Below are positions 1-8,415 of a stretch of DNA of 33,912 bases, in pieces (position 1 is the stretch's first letter; each line of letters starts with the position of its first letter). Below the pieces are notes generated by a model that ran no database searches, was not told the DNA's origin, and saw only the letters and a list, made by a program, of their open reading frames with translations. The stretch is taken from assembly GCA_903863885.1 (NCBI GenBank), contig CAIPEB010000135.1, positions 1 to 33,912 on the forward strand, in the 5' to 3' direction. Position numbers and translations under genes: made by a program. This stretch comes from an uncultured Planctomycetaceae bacterium. GTDB taxonomy: Bacteria > Planctomycetota > Planctomycetia > Pirellulales > Pirellulaceae.

Positions 1-86
1 CCAACTTCCTATCGCTTCCTTCAGACCCCGCCGTTGGCCGACGACGCCCTTGCGAGTCGAATTCTCTTCCCCGTGGACGGGGTGAG

Positions 87-135
87 GTCGCTTGCTGTCG
101 CAAGCGACTGGGTTTGCCAGCTTCGCTGGGCAAAC
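87..135. repeat. Two consecutive hairpins downstream of nrdJ
   Basis: A perfect 9-bp stem (87-95 with 100-108, loop TGTC) is followed by a second hairpin (112-118 with 129-135, extendable inward with one bulged base). Together with the nrdJ terminator at 140-170 this gives three stem-loops in a row. No reading frame in 1-219 looks like a gene. The extra stems may be secondary terminators or a small palindromic repeat; I cannot tell which. Confidence 0.5.
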
Positions 136-170
136 AAAAGGGCGTTGCCGAGTGAAAACCGGCAACGCCC
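132..170 (-). terminator. Rho-independent terminator of nrdJ
   Basis: On the minus strand an 11-bp perfect stem (positions 170-160 pairing with 150-140) is followed by TTTTGTTT (139-132). It lies about 50 bases beyond the nrdJ stop codon, so it is the natural end of the nrdJ transcript. Confidence 0.85.
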
Positions 171-219
171 TCGGATCAGAACAAAACAGGCTGCTCGGGG
201 CCTCCCGCCCACTATTCCA

Positions 220-3192
220 TCACGAGCAGCCCATGCTGTTGCCACAGTTATGGCACAAATAACAGTTACCGTTTCGCACGGTGATCATGCCGCAGTTACC
301 GCAGGCAGGCGCGTCGCTCTGGAACCTCGCGAACATATCACTGCGGCTTTGCAGCGATTGTCCGGACTCGTCGAGTTTCGCTGAGATTCCCGCGCGTTCC
401 GGCGCCAACGACTCGACGACCTTGCCGTTGCCTCCGAGTTTGGCGGGAGCCGCCTGCTGCAGCGCCGCGACCTTGGCGGTGACCTGATCAATCAGCGTAT
501 TGCGCCCCCGATCCGGTGCGTCAGCCACTTCCTCGGTGTGCTTGGCGGAAGTCCCGTTGTTGGCTTCGCGGAAACCGGGAAGAAACGTCACCCCGAGCCA
601 GCGGAAGATATAATCCACTACGCTCTTGGCAATTCGAATATCCGGATTGGGAGTGTGCCCCATCGGCTCGAATCGAGTATGCGAGAACTTGTTCACCAGC
701 ACCTGCAGCGGCACTCCGTACTGCAGACAGATGGAAATCGCGGTTCCAAAGGCATCCATCAATCCGCCGACCGTACTTCCCTCTTTGGCCATCGTGATAA
801 ACAGTTCGCCGGGGCGGCCATCGGGGTAAAGCCCGACGTTGATATACCCTTCGTGGCCACCCACATTGAATTTGTGGGTCAGCGACGCACGCGTATCGGG
901 AAGCCGTTCGCGGCGCGGACGACTGGTGGCCTTTTCTTTCTCCGCGGACTTCTCCCCCTCGGATTTCGTCGAGAGAGGCTGACTCCACTTTGATCCGTCA
1001 CGATAAATGGCCAGCGCCTTCAAACCGAGTTTCCATCCCCAGGTGTAGGCATCGGCGATTTCCTCGGGAGTCGTCTCGGTCGGCATGTTCACCGTTTTGG
1101 AGATCGCTCCCGACAGGAACGGCTGGGCGGCCGCCATCATCATCACGTGCGCACGCCAGGGAATGCTGCGCACGCCGTTAGCCGGCTTGAAGGCACAATC
1201 AAAGATCGGCAGATGCTCCTGCTTGAGATCGGGTGCGCCCTCGATTGTGTCGTTCTTGTCAAGGTAGCTGAGCACCGATCGGATTTGCGGCTCGTCGTAT
1301 CCGATCGTCTTCAGCGCCAGCGGCACGGTCTGGTTGATGATCTTCAACATGCCGCCGCCGGCCAGCTGCTTGTACTTCACCAGCGCGATGTCGGGCTCGA
1401 TCCCCGTGGTATCACAGTCCATCATGAAGCTGATCGTGCCCGTCGGAGCCAGCACCGTGGCCTGGGCGTTGCGGAAGCCGTTGCGGCGGCCGCTCTCGAG
1501 CACGCGGTCCCAGATCCGGCGAGCGGCGTCCTTCAGATACGCCGGCCCGGCATCGTCGATCGCATTCACCGCATCGCGATGCATCTGCATCACGCGGAGG
1601 AACGGCTCGCGGTTGGCGCCATAGCCGTCAAACGCACCCACAACCGAAGCGATCTCGGAACTGGCCAGGAAGGCCGATCCATGCAGAATGGCCGTGATCG
1701 CGCCGCACAACCCCCGCGCGGCACTCGAATCGTACGGCAGACCGCTGGCCATGACGACACTGCCCAGGTTCGAGTAACCCAAGCCCAGCGGACGGAAGCG
1801 GTGGCTGTTTTCCGCAATCCGGTCCGTCGGATAACTCGCGTGATCAACCAGCACTTCCTGCGCGATGAAGAACAGCCGGCAGGCCGCCTGAAAACGATCC
1901 GTGTCAAACGTGCCGTCCTCACGGCGGAATTTCATCAGATTGATGCTGGACAGGTTGCAGGCCGTGTTGTCCAGGAACATGTATTCGCTGCACGGATTGC
2001 TCGCGTTGATCCGCCCCGAATTCGGACAGGTGTGCCAACGGTTAATCGTGCTGTCGTACTGCACGCCCGGATCACCGCAATGCCAGGCACACTCCGCCAT
2101 GCGGCTCAACAGCCATTTCGCCTCGAACTCGGGACCCTGCTTGCCGGGATCCGTCACCCAACGCGTGGCCCACTTGCCGCCCCGCTCGGCCGTTTCGAGG
2201 AACTCATCGGTCAACCGCACCGAAAGGTTGGCGTTCTGGAACAGAATCGAACTGTAAGCTTCGCCGTTAAAGTTCGCCTCGTAGCCGCCCTTCTCAATCA
2301 GCGTGTGGGCTTTCTTCTCTTCTTTCCACTTGCACTCGATGAACTCGAGAATGTCGGGATGCCACACCTTCAGCGACTGCATCTTGGCGGCGCGGCGGGT
2401 CTTTCCGCCCGACTTCACCACGGCTGCGATCTGATCGTAGACGCGCATGAACGACAACGGACCGGAAGGCCTGCCGCCCCCCGACAGCTTCTCGCGATGC
2501 GACCGAAGCGTCGACAGATCCGTGCCCGTGCCGGAACCGAACTTGAACAACATCGCCTCGCTCGTGGCCAGGCGCATGATGTCTTCCATGTTGTCTTCGA
2601 CGCTCTGAATAAAACACGCCGATGCCTGAGGATACTCGTACGGATTCTCGGGCATCTCGACCTGCTCGGTCTCGCGGTTCCAGAACCAGTTGCACCGGGA
2701 ACCGCTCACGCCATAGTGACGGTGCAGCCCGACGTTGAACCAGACCGGCGAGTTGAACGAACCGTGCTGATGCAGACAGAGCCACGTCAACTCACGATAG
2801 AACTGCTCGCCGTCCTCGGCACTCGCCAGATACCCGTCCTGAATCGCCCAGTCGGCAATCGTCCGGGTCACGCGATGAATCAGATGACGAACACTGGACT
2901 CCCGCTCGCTCGTCCCGTTCTCCCCGTAGAAATACTTGCTGACCACAACATTGGTCGCCAACTGAGTCCACGTGGCCGGTATCTCGCAATCCCGCTGCTC
3001 GAATAACAGTTCGCCATTCTCGTCCTTGATCTGGGCCGACCGAAGTTCCCACTCGACCGTGTCAAACGGATCGGCAACGTCTGTCGGACAGAAGACAGCC
3101 TTGATCTTCATTCCGGCGGCGCTGGACCGGCCACCGGAGGCGTTGGATCGGCTGCTCTTCCCCATTTGTTCCGTCGTCGCGGCATTCGTCAT
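220..3192 (-). CDS. nrdJ: Vitamin B12-dependent (class II) ribonucleotide reductase
   Basis: Adenosylcobalamin-dependent enzyme that reduces ribonucleotides to deoxyribonucleotides in the cytoplasm, independently of oxygen. The 990-residue product carries the radical-site motif NPCSE (residues 399-403, thiyl Cys401). A candidate redox pair is Cys193 (SACF) and Cys412 (TACNLSS). A TSCPD-type domain follows around residues 780-870, and the C-terminus is Cys-rich (CGNCG...CHNCGNSMGC), as in large NrdJ proteins, where it serves as zinc-binding or dithiol relay. The ATG at 3192 is preceded by AGGAGG (3206-3201) with an 8-base spacing, which fixes the start. The gene stands alone, with its own promoter and terminator. 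Two NrdR-box-like sites overlap the promoter. I looked for a cobalamin riboswitch in the roughly 170-base leader and found no B12 box. Confidence 0.97.
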   Translation of the reverse strand: MTNAATTEQMGKSSRSNASGGRSSAAGMKIKAVFCPTDVADPFDTVEWELRSAQIKDENGELLFEQRDCEIPATWTQLATNVVVSKYFYGENGTSERESSVRHLIHRVTRTIADWAIQDGYLASAEDGEQFYRELTWLCLHQHGSFNSPVWFNVGLHRHYGVSGSRCNWFWNRETEQVEMPENPYEYPQASACFIQSVEDNMEDIMRLATSEAMLFKFGSGTGTDLSTLRSHREKLSGGGRPSGPLSFMRVYDQIAAVVKSGGKTRRAAKMQSLKVWHPDILEFIECKWKEEKKAHTLIEKGGYEANFNGEAYSSILFQNANLSVRLTDEFLETAERGGKWATRWVTDPGKQGPEFEAKWLLSRMAECAWHCGDPGVQYDSTINRWHTCPNSGRINASNPCSEYMFLDNTACNLSSINLMKFRREDGTFDTDRFQAACRLFFIAQEVLVDHASYPTDRIAENSHRFRPLGLGYSNLGSVVMASGLPYDSSAARGLCGAITAILHGSAFLASSEIASVVGAFDGYGANREPFLRVMQMHRDAVNAIDDAGPAYLKDAARRIWDRVLESGRRNGFRNAQATVLAPTGTISFMMDCDTTGIEPDIALVKYKQLAGGGMLKIINQTVPLALKTIGYDEPQIRSVLSYLDKNDTIEGAPDLKQEHLPIFDCAFKPANGVRSIPWRAHVMMMAAAQPFLSGAISKTVNMPTETTPEEIADAYTWGWKLGLKALAIYRDGSKWSQPLSTKSEGEKSAEKEKATSRPRRERLPDTRASLTHKFNVGGHEGYINVGLYPDGRPGELFITMAKEGSTVGGLMDAFGTAISICLQYGVPLQVLVNKFSHTRFEPMGHTPNPDIRIAKSVVDYIFRWLGVTFLPGFREANNGTSAKHTEEVADAPDRGRNTLIDQVTAKVAALQQAAPAKLGGNGKVVESLAPERAGISAKLDESGQSLQSRSDMFARFQSDAPACGNCGMITVRNGNCYLCHNCGNSMGCS

Positions 3193-3363
3193 CCAAAGTT
3201 CCTCCTAAACTTAGGCTGCCATCAGTCGGACCCTACCGGGACCAGAATCCTATCGGAAACATCTATACAAATATACAGTACAGACAGATGCAACAAGGGC
3301 ACCGAATCGGGGCAACGCTGAAAAAAGACACAAAAGAAAGGGTGGCAACGCCATAACCGCCAC

Positions 3364-3410
3364 ATACCACATATTGTATCGACAAAGATGCAGGACACAA
3401 TATTTGGCGG
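3364..3410 (-). promoter_or_regulatory. Pair of NrdR-box-like operators upstream of nrdJ
   Basis: Two 16-bp sites, 3364-3379 and 3395-3410, each match the NrdR box consensus ACACWATATATWGTGT at 12 of 16 positions by my alignment. Their starts are 31 bp apart, about three helical turns, which is the spacing known for functional NrdR box pairs. They lie over the predicted nrdJ promoter, so binding by NrdR (a zinc/ATP-cone repressor of ribonucleotide reductase genes, not encoded in this window) would block RNA polymerase. The match and spacing are seen; binding is inferred. Confidence 0.7.
3373..3400 (-). promoter_or_regulatory. Predicted sigma70-type promoter of nrdJ
   Basis: On the minus strand, TTGTGT (3400-3395) and TACAAT (3378-3373) are separated by 16 bases. 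The -10 differs from TATAAT at one position. Transcription would start near 3366, giving a leader of about 175 bases before the ATG at 3192. Both hexamers are embedded in the NrdR-like boxes. Confidence 0.6.
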
Positions 3411-3743
3411 TGAAGGGGAAAGTTTACACGATCACGGACGTTCGTCAATCATCTGCTACCGAGCTAGCGAATGTGTTTTTCCGCCAATACTTTGCGACAA
3501 ACGGGCCCATGACCGCCCGAGAGGCCCGAAGTGAATCTGCGCTCACTAATTCTTTACAAGTTCTTAACTTACGGGGTACTCCCGCACCGGAGCGAACCGG
3601 AAGGCAAGCGGAAGAAAATCTACGGAAAAAATGGAAGCCGTTTCACTGGAAATCCAGCCATACCAGGCAAGCTGGGAAGTGAGTCTGGAGTCTGGAGTCT
3701 GGAGATTCAATCCGACTACCGACTAAAGGCACCGACAGCGCAT
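3411..3743. other. Intergenic region between nrdJ promoter and rplU terminator
   Basis: No convincing gene. The open frames here (for example 3374-3682 on the plus strand) have no Shine-Dalgarno site, cross the nrdJ operators and look random in composition. Apart from a short tandem repeat at 3681-3704 I see nothing functional. Confidence 0.5.
3681..3704. repeat. Tandem heptamer GAGTCTG, about 3.4 copies
   Basis: Three exact back-to-back copies of GAGTCTG and a partial fourth (GAG). The tract lies in the gene-free stretch between nrdJ and rplU, just past the rplU terminator. It is directly visible; its role is unknown. Confidence 0.9.
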
Positions 3744-3770
3744 AAAAAAAGCCACCGCGTAAGGGTGGCT
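3744..3770 (-). terminator. Rho-independent terminator of rplU
   Basis: Read on the minus strand, GCCACC (3769-3764) pairs with GGTGGC (3756-3751), followed by a run of seven T (3750-3744). It begins 20 bases after the rplU stop, so rplU transcription ends here and does not continue into an rpmA gene. Confidence 0.9.
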
Positions 3771-3789
3771 TGCGGAGCATTGACCCACA

Positions 3790-4104
3790 TCAGGCAACCT
3801 GAATGCGGCTGATCCGTACTTTGGTGAACAATTGGCGGTGTCCCGTTCGCCGCCGAAAGTTCTTGCGGCGACGCATTTTCTGAACAGTCAACTTGTCACC
3901 CAGCTCGATGCCCAAGACCTCGGCCGTCACTTCGGCTCCGGCCACCGTCGGCTGGCCCAACTGAAGGCCGCCGTCGGTTCCAACAGCCAAGACCCGGTCA
4001 AATTTCAGTTCTGTGCCGGTCGTCGTATTGCGGTAGTCGAGCACCACTTCCTGGCCTTCCTCGACTTTGTATTGCCGGCCACCATCCACGAAAATCGCGT
4101 ACAT
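3790..4104 (-). CDS. rplU: 50S ribosomal protein L21
   Basis: Large-subunit ribosomal protein that binds 23S rRNA. The 104-residue product has normal L21 length and the expected start (MYAIFVDGGRQYKVEEG) and C-terminal basic signature (KMRRRKNFRRRTGHRQ, then a TKVRI segment). The ATG at 4104 follows a GAGGGG stretch at a plausible ribosome-binding distance. In most bacteria rplU is followed by rpmA (L27). Here no rpmA follows; a strong terminator does, and the next gene in that direction is nrdJ with its own promoter. The leader contains two perfect hairpins that may take part in regulation. Confidence 0.96.
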   Translation of the reverse strand: MYAIFVDGGRQYKVEEGQEVVLDYRNTTTGTELKFDRVLAVGTDGGLQLGQPTVAGAEVTAEVLGIELGDKLTVQKMRRRKNFRRRTGHRQLFTKVRISRIQVA

Positions 4105-4140
4105 TGCGAGACCCCTCGATTACGTTTGCCCGTCAGCAAG

Positions 4141-4190
4141 TCCAGTAATCTACTGGAAAACAAAGCGAGCGTCGAGCCCTTTCAAGGGCT
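4141..4190 (-). promoter_or_regulatory. Hairpin-rich 5' leader of rplU
   Basis: Two perfect inverted repeats lie 37-86 bases upstream of the rplU start: TCCAGTA-ATC-TACTGGA (4141-4157) and AGCCCTT-TC-AAGGGCT (4175-4190). Neither is followed by a T run in the rplU direction, so they are not simple terminators. Ribosomal-protein leaders often fold into autoregulatory structures, including a known L21 leader in Firmicutes; that these do the same is inference. Confidence 0.45.
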
Positions 4191-4356
4191 AATGACACAT
4201 TCTCTATTTATCCCAAACACCACACACCACGTATTTATCGCAGACACAGCCTGAAGCTCGTCCGCAATTCGGCCCCCGCACAACCTCGGGCTTGGAAACT
4301 CGGCGACGGAAGACGAACGCGAGTACCTTGCGGCCCTGAAGACCGGCGGGAGTCCA

Positions 4357-6027
4357 TCAGACCGGAAGCACGATTTCCCGGCCTTCCTGATCCCGGCAGT
4401 CCAAGTCCAGGTGTTCGGGGTACAGGCCTTCACTGCCAAGGATCTGGACGACCATTCCGCCCTCTTCCTCCAGCCGTGAGATTTCCCGGCGTTTGCGGTT
4501 GTTGAGGTACGAGGCGACTTCATCATTAACGCGAACCGTTACCCGACAGACGGCCGGTTGTTGGCCGGCGAGCATGAGCATGCGGATCACTTCGATTGAC
4601 ATGCTTTCCGCCGTCTTGACGACGCCTCGCCCGCTGCAGCACGGGCAGTCGGCGTACACGCTTTTCTTCAGGCTGGGCCGGATGCGCTGGCGGGTCATTT
4701 CGATCAGGCCGAAGGGACTGGTCCGCAGGATCTTGGTGCGTGCCCGATCGCGTTTCAGCGAATCGCGCAGCGAGCGTTCGAGAGTGCGGCGGTGTTTTTC
4801 CTTGCGCATGTCAATGAAGTCATTGACGATCACGCCCCCCAGATCCCGCAAACGCAACTGGCGGGCGATCTCCTTGGCCGCGGCGAGGTTGAGTTGGTAG
4901 GCGGTTTCCTCGGCCGAGTCCTCGGCGCGGAAATTTCCGCTGTTGACGTCGATTGCCACGAGCGCTTCGGTCTGGTCAATGACGATCGAGCCGCCGCCGG
5001 AAAGCGGCACCTCGCGCTTGTGGATCCGGGAGATTTCCGACTCGAGCTTGTACTTGTGGAACAGCGGCTCGCGTCCCTCGTACAGCTGCAGGTGGCTGAC
5101 GAACCGGGGCATGACCAGCTGAAGGAACTCCTTGGCCCGTTCGAAGGCCGAAGGCTCATCGACGTAGATCGCATCGACGTCGGACGTGAAGATATCGCGG
5201 ATCGTGCGGATGATCAGGTCGCTTTCCTCGTAGATATCCACGGGCGCGGCGCTGCGGCGAATCCGGCGCACGATGACCTTCCACAGGCGCAGCAGATAGG
5301 CCATATCGCGGGACAGTTCTTTCTTGGTGCGGTCCTGTCCGGCGGTGCGGACGATGAACCCGAGCCCCTTGGGCGGATTCAGTTCGAGCAGGTTTTCGCG
5401 CAGACGACGTCGAGCGACTTCGTCCTCGATCTTTCGTGATACGCCGAGCCGTCCGAGCGCGGGCATCAGCACGAGGTAGCGACCGGGAATACTGATGTAC
5501 GTGGAGAGCGTCGGCCCCTTCGCGCCGATCCCCTCCTTGATGACCTGGACGAGCACTTCGTCGCCGCGGCGAAAAACATCCTGGATCGGCGGCTTGATGC
5601 GAGGGCGGCCTCCCATGCGGTGTCCGCGGCGCCGGGAGCGTCCGCGATCGTTGGGGCGGCTGTCCGAGTCATCGTCGTCGCCGTATCGACCGCCGTGTCC
5701 CTCAGCCATCTGCTGGGGATCGTAGCCGCCCTGCCGGAAATACTGGGGCTCGACGTCGCTGATGTGCAGGAAGCCGTTCCGCCCGACCCCGAAGTCCACA
5801 AAGGCCGCCTGAATGCTGGGTTCGATATTGACGATGCGTCCCTTGTAGATGTTGCCCACCAGGTTGTCCTGGCTGGCTCGCTCGATATACAGTTCCTCCA
5901 GCAGGCCGTCCTCGATAATGGCGATTCGGCACTCCTCCGGCTGGGATACGTTGATGAGCATCTCTTTTTTCATAGGCGCTGCTTCTTTCGACACGGTAGG
6001 AGTCTCTGATTGTTGTTTCTGCCGCAT
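4357..6027 (-). CDS. rng: Ribonuclease E/G family endoribonuclease
   Basis: Single-strand endoribonuclease of rRNA maturation and mRNA decay. With the start at 6027 the product has 556 residues, near RNase G length and without the long RNase E scaffold tail. An N-terminal S1 domain (about 38-185) is split by a charged, low-complexity insert (about 105-145, with an acidic DDDDSDS run and then an Arg-rich stretch). The catalytic region has AIDVNSGNF (Asp360) and VNDFIDM (Asp403), the two magnesium-binding aspartates. CPCCSGRG (461-468) matches the zinc-link motif that holds dimers together. The reading frame is open further upstream into ptsI, but the ATG at 6027 has AAGGA six bases before it; an ATG at 5973 is an alternative. 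The gene lies 32 bases after ptsI and is probably co-transcribed with it. Confidence 0.93.
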   Translation of the reverse strand: MRQKQQSETPTVSKEAAPMKKEMLINVSQPEECRIAIIEDGLLEELYIERASQDNLVGNIYKGRIVNIEPSIQAAFVDFGVGRNGFLHISDVEPQYFRQGGYDPQQMAEGHGGRYGDDDDSDSRPNDRGRSRRRGHRMGGRPRIKPPIQDVFRRGDEVLVQVIKEGIGAKGPTLSTYISIPGRYLVLMPALGRLGVSRKIEDEVARRRLRENLLELNPPKGLGFIVRTAGQDRTKKELSRDMAYLLRLWKVIVRRIRRSAAPVDIYEESDLIIRTIRDIFTSDVDAIYVDEPSAFERAKEFLQLVMPRFVSHLQLYEGREPLFHKYKLESEISRIHKREVPLSGGGSIVIDQTEALVAIDVNSGNFRAEDSAEETAYQLNLAAAKEIARQLRLRDLGGVIVNDFIDMRKEKHRRTLERSLRDSLKRDRARTKILRTSPFGLIEMTRQRIRPSLKKSVYADCPCCSGRGVVKTAESMSIEVIRMLMLAGQQPAVCRVTVRVNDEVASYLNNRKRREISRLEEEGGMVVQILGSEGLYPEHLDLDCRDQEGREIVLPV

Positions 6028-6059
6028 GGATGGTCCTTCGCCTGGCTCCGGGGGCGCTG

Positions 6060-7799
6060 CTAACGCAGCAGTTCGGGTGCAACCTTGCGAAGCTCCTCGC
6101 GGACGTAATTGTCTACTTCGCGCGCGGTGTAAAGCTGCATCGCGCGGCGGGCAACTACCTCGCACTGCGGAATGGACACGCTGCGGCACACACGTTTGAT
6201 TTCCGGAATGGCGCTGGGCGGGACGCTGAATCCGCGCAGTCCCAAGCCAAGCAGCAACATCGTGTAACTGACCTCGCCGCTCATCTGACCACAGACGCTG
6301 ACCGGCACCCTGGCGGCGGCGGCGGCGCGGATGGTCAGATCGATCAATCGGAGCACGGCCGGGTCGCTGGCCTGGTAGCGCTCCGCGACTTCGCTGTTGC
6401 CTCGGTCCACAGCGAGCGTGTACTGGACGAGATCATTGGTCCCAATGCTGATGAAGTCGACTTCCTTCAGCAGTTGATCGAGCATCATCACGGTGGCTGG
6501 CGTTTCCACCATGATGCCGACGGGAATCTGGCGTTCAAACGGCTCGCCTGATTCCTCGAGATCTTCCATGGCATCGGCAAGCACCATCTTGGCCTGCCGC
6601 AGTTCCTGGAGCGTGGTGATGAGCGGAAACATGACCTGCACGGGCCCCAGGGCGCTGGCACGCAGCACCGCGCGCAGCTGGGTGCGGAACAGGGGCAGAT
6701 TCCGCAGGGACAGTCGGATCGCCCGCAGCCCCAGGTCCGGGTTGCGTTCTTCCTGCTGCGGCTGCCGTCCCATCTTGTCGGCGCCCAGGTCGAGCGTCCG
6801 GATGGTGACCCTCCGGTCGCCCATGGCCCGCACCACCTCGGCGTAGGCCTGAAAATGGTCCAGCTCGCTGGGCTCCTGCTCCAGCCCCAGGTACAGAAAC
6901 TCGGTGCGGTACAGCCCGATGCCGTCGGCGCCTCGCGCCAGGGCAGACTGCACTTCGCGGGGAAATTCGATATTCGCCTGCAGCAGCAACCGCTCGCCAT
7001 CCGTGGTCTCAGCCGGCAGATTCCGCAGACCGCGGAGCTGCACCTCCAGCGAGCGATGGTCCTCGGCGCCTTTCTGGTAGCGATCGATCGTGGCCTCATC
7101 CGGCTGCAGGATCACGCGTCCGTGATCTCCGTCGACGATCACCGAATCGCCCCCGGACACCTGCTCGAGAAACGAACCGACCCCGACGATCGCCGGAATC
7201 TCAAGCGCTTTGGCGACGATCGCCGTGTGCCCCCCGGCTCCGCCGATTTCCGTAACGAACCCGAGCACGAACTGCCGGTCGAGCAGTGCGGTTTCGGTCG
7301 GGCTGAGCGAATGGGCCAGCACCAAAACGGGGGACTTGAGATTCGACAGTTCTTCGCGGCGAGCCCCGAGCAACTGCCGGAGCAACGCCCGTTCAATGTC
7401 GAAAATGTCGTGGGCCCGCTCGGCCAGATTGCCGTTGCCCAGCTGCTGGAACACCTGGGCGTAACGCCGCAGCGTCTGGCTGACCGCGTACTCGGGCGAG
7501 TAATTCTGCTCGCGAATGAGCTGCTCGACCTGTCGCTGGAGGCCCGGATCCTGCAGCATCATCAGGTGCGCGGCGAAAATCGCCCCGTATTGCTCGCCGA
7601 TCTGGCTGGAAATCGTGTCGCGGTTGTGCTCGATCTCGGCGGCGACCACCGCGGAGGCACTGCGGAATCGCTGCAGCTCTTCGTCAACGGCGTCGCGCAC
7701 TACCAATCGGCGAGGAATCCGAAACCCCTCGTTACCGACGATCAGCGCTTCGCCGATGGCTACACCGGGCGAGACGGCAATTCCTTGAAGCGTTTGCAT
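6060..7799 (-). CDS. ptsI: Phosphotransferase system enzyme I
   Basis: Takes phosphate from phosphoenolpyruvate and passes it to HPr. The 579-residue product matches the usual length of about 575. The phosphorylated histidine is His191 in GGAGGHTAIVAKALEIPA. The C-terminal PEP-binding barrel includes RTEFLYLG and the catalytic Cys503 in SVCGQMSGE. There is no N-terminal GAF domain, so it is the sugar-type EI rather than the nitrogen type (PtsP), although its genomic partner is an IIA-Ntr protein. The frame is open upstream to 7967, but the family begins at MQTLQGIAVSPG (ATG at 7799); the SD there is weak. It sits between ptsH (217-base gap) and rng in one direction. Confidence 0.95.
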   Translation of the reverse strand: MQTLQGIAVSPGVAIGEALIVGNEGFRIPRRLVVRDAVDEELQRFRSASAVVAAEIEHNRDTISSQIGEQYGAIFAAHLMMLQDPGLQRQVEQLIREQNYSPEYAVSQTLRRYAQVFQQLGNGNLAERAHDIFDIERALLRQLLGARREELSNLKSPVLVLAHSLSPTETALLDRQFVLGFVTEIGGAGGHTAIVAKALEIPAIVGVGSFLEQVSGGDSVIVDGDHGRVILQPDEATIDRYQKGAEDHRSLEVQLRGLRNLPAETTDGERLLLQANIEFPREVQSALARGADGIGLYRTEFLYLGLEQEPSELDHFQAYAEVVRAMGDRRVTIRTLDLGADKMGRQPQQEERNPDLGLRAIRLSLRNLPLFRTQLRAVLRASALGPVQVMFPLITTLQELRQAKMVLADAMEDLEESGEPFERQIPVGIMVETPATVMMLDQLLKEVDFISIGTNDLVQYTLAVDRGNSEVAERYQASDPAVLRLIDLTIRAAAAARVPVSVCGQMSGEVSYTMLLLGLGLRGFSVPPSAIPEIKRVCRSVSIPQCEVVARRAMQLYTAREVDNYVREELRKVAPELLR

Positions 7800-8015
7800 C
7801 TTTCGCGCCAGCGTCCGAACCGCGATCCGGATCGCGCGAAGCGCATCAGCGCGTCGGGAGCGATCGATCGATGAGACAGATTCACGGTTCGGTCCGCCTT
7901 CACTTCGGTGTTTTGTGATTCGGGCAGCCCCGCCGTCGCCAACGGTCTGGCAACCAAGGGCTGCCAACCTCGAGCTGGACGGCTGTCCGCTGCCTCGTGT
8001 TTCGTTGTCGGCCGG

Positions 8016-8300
8016 TTACTCGCCATTCTCCCCGAAGCCCCCCGCAAACAGATCGGTCAGAGCTTCCAGCGCCTCGCCGGCATCCTCTCCCCTAGCTCGG
8101 AGGGTAAGTTGCGATCCCTGGGCGGCCGCCAGGGTCAGGATCGCGAGAATGCTCTTGGCGTCGGCGATTTCGCCGTCGCGGACCAGCTCGATATCCGACC
8201 GGAAACGACTCGCCAATGTGACCACGGCATGCGCGGGCCGCGCGTGCAATCCCTGCGGATTGACCACCGTCACCTGCCTGCTTGCCGATTGATACACCAT
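8016..8300 (-). CDS. ptsH: HPr phosphocarrier protein
   Basis: Small phosphocarrier between enzyme I and IIA proteins. The 94-residue product has His19 in NPQGLHARPAHAVV, the phosphohistidine site. It also has Ser50 in DAKSILAI, matching the regulatory Ser46 that HPr kinase phosphorylates in other bacteria; no HPr kinase gene is present in the window. The ATG at 8300 is chosen; an in-frame TTG at 8312 would add four residues and neither has a clear SD. Its neighbours ptsN (upstream) and ptsI (downstream) suggest a single operon. Confidence 0.93.
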   Translation of the reverse strand: MVYQSASRQVTVVNPQGLHARPAHAVVTLASRFRSDIELVRDGEIADAKSILAILTLAAAQGSQLTLRARGEDAGEALEALTDLFAGGFGENGE

Positions 8301-8415
8301 GATGGCAACCAACCCGCGACTGCCGGCCGGCCCGCGTGTGCATAGCCCCGGACCGCCGCAATCGATGTTGTCTCTTGAACAGACGCGCCGCCTCCCGCGA
8401 AGCGCGTCGAAAGAA

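Noticed and set aside
1147-3006. 619-codon open frame opposite nrdJ
   Set aside because: Shadow of nrdJ caused by high-GC codon bias; Arg/His/Gln-rich composition, no SD, no family resemblance.
3193-3366. Cobalamin riboswitch in the nrdJ leader
   Set aside because: Looked for a B12 box and the conserved helices on the minus strand; none found. NrdR-like boxes explain regulation better.
3374-3682. 102-codon plus-strand ORF between nrdJ and rplU
   Set aside because: Starts inside the nrdJ operator, no SD, random-looking composition.
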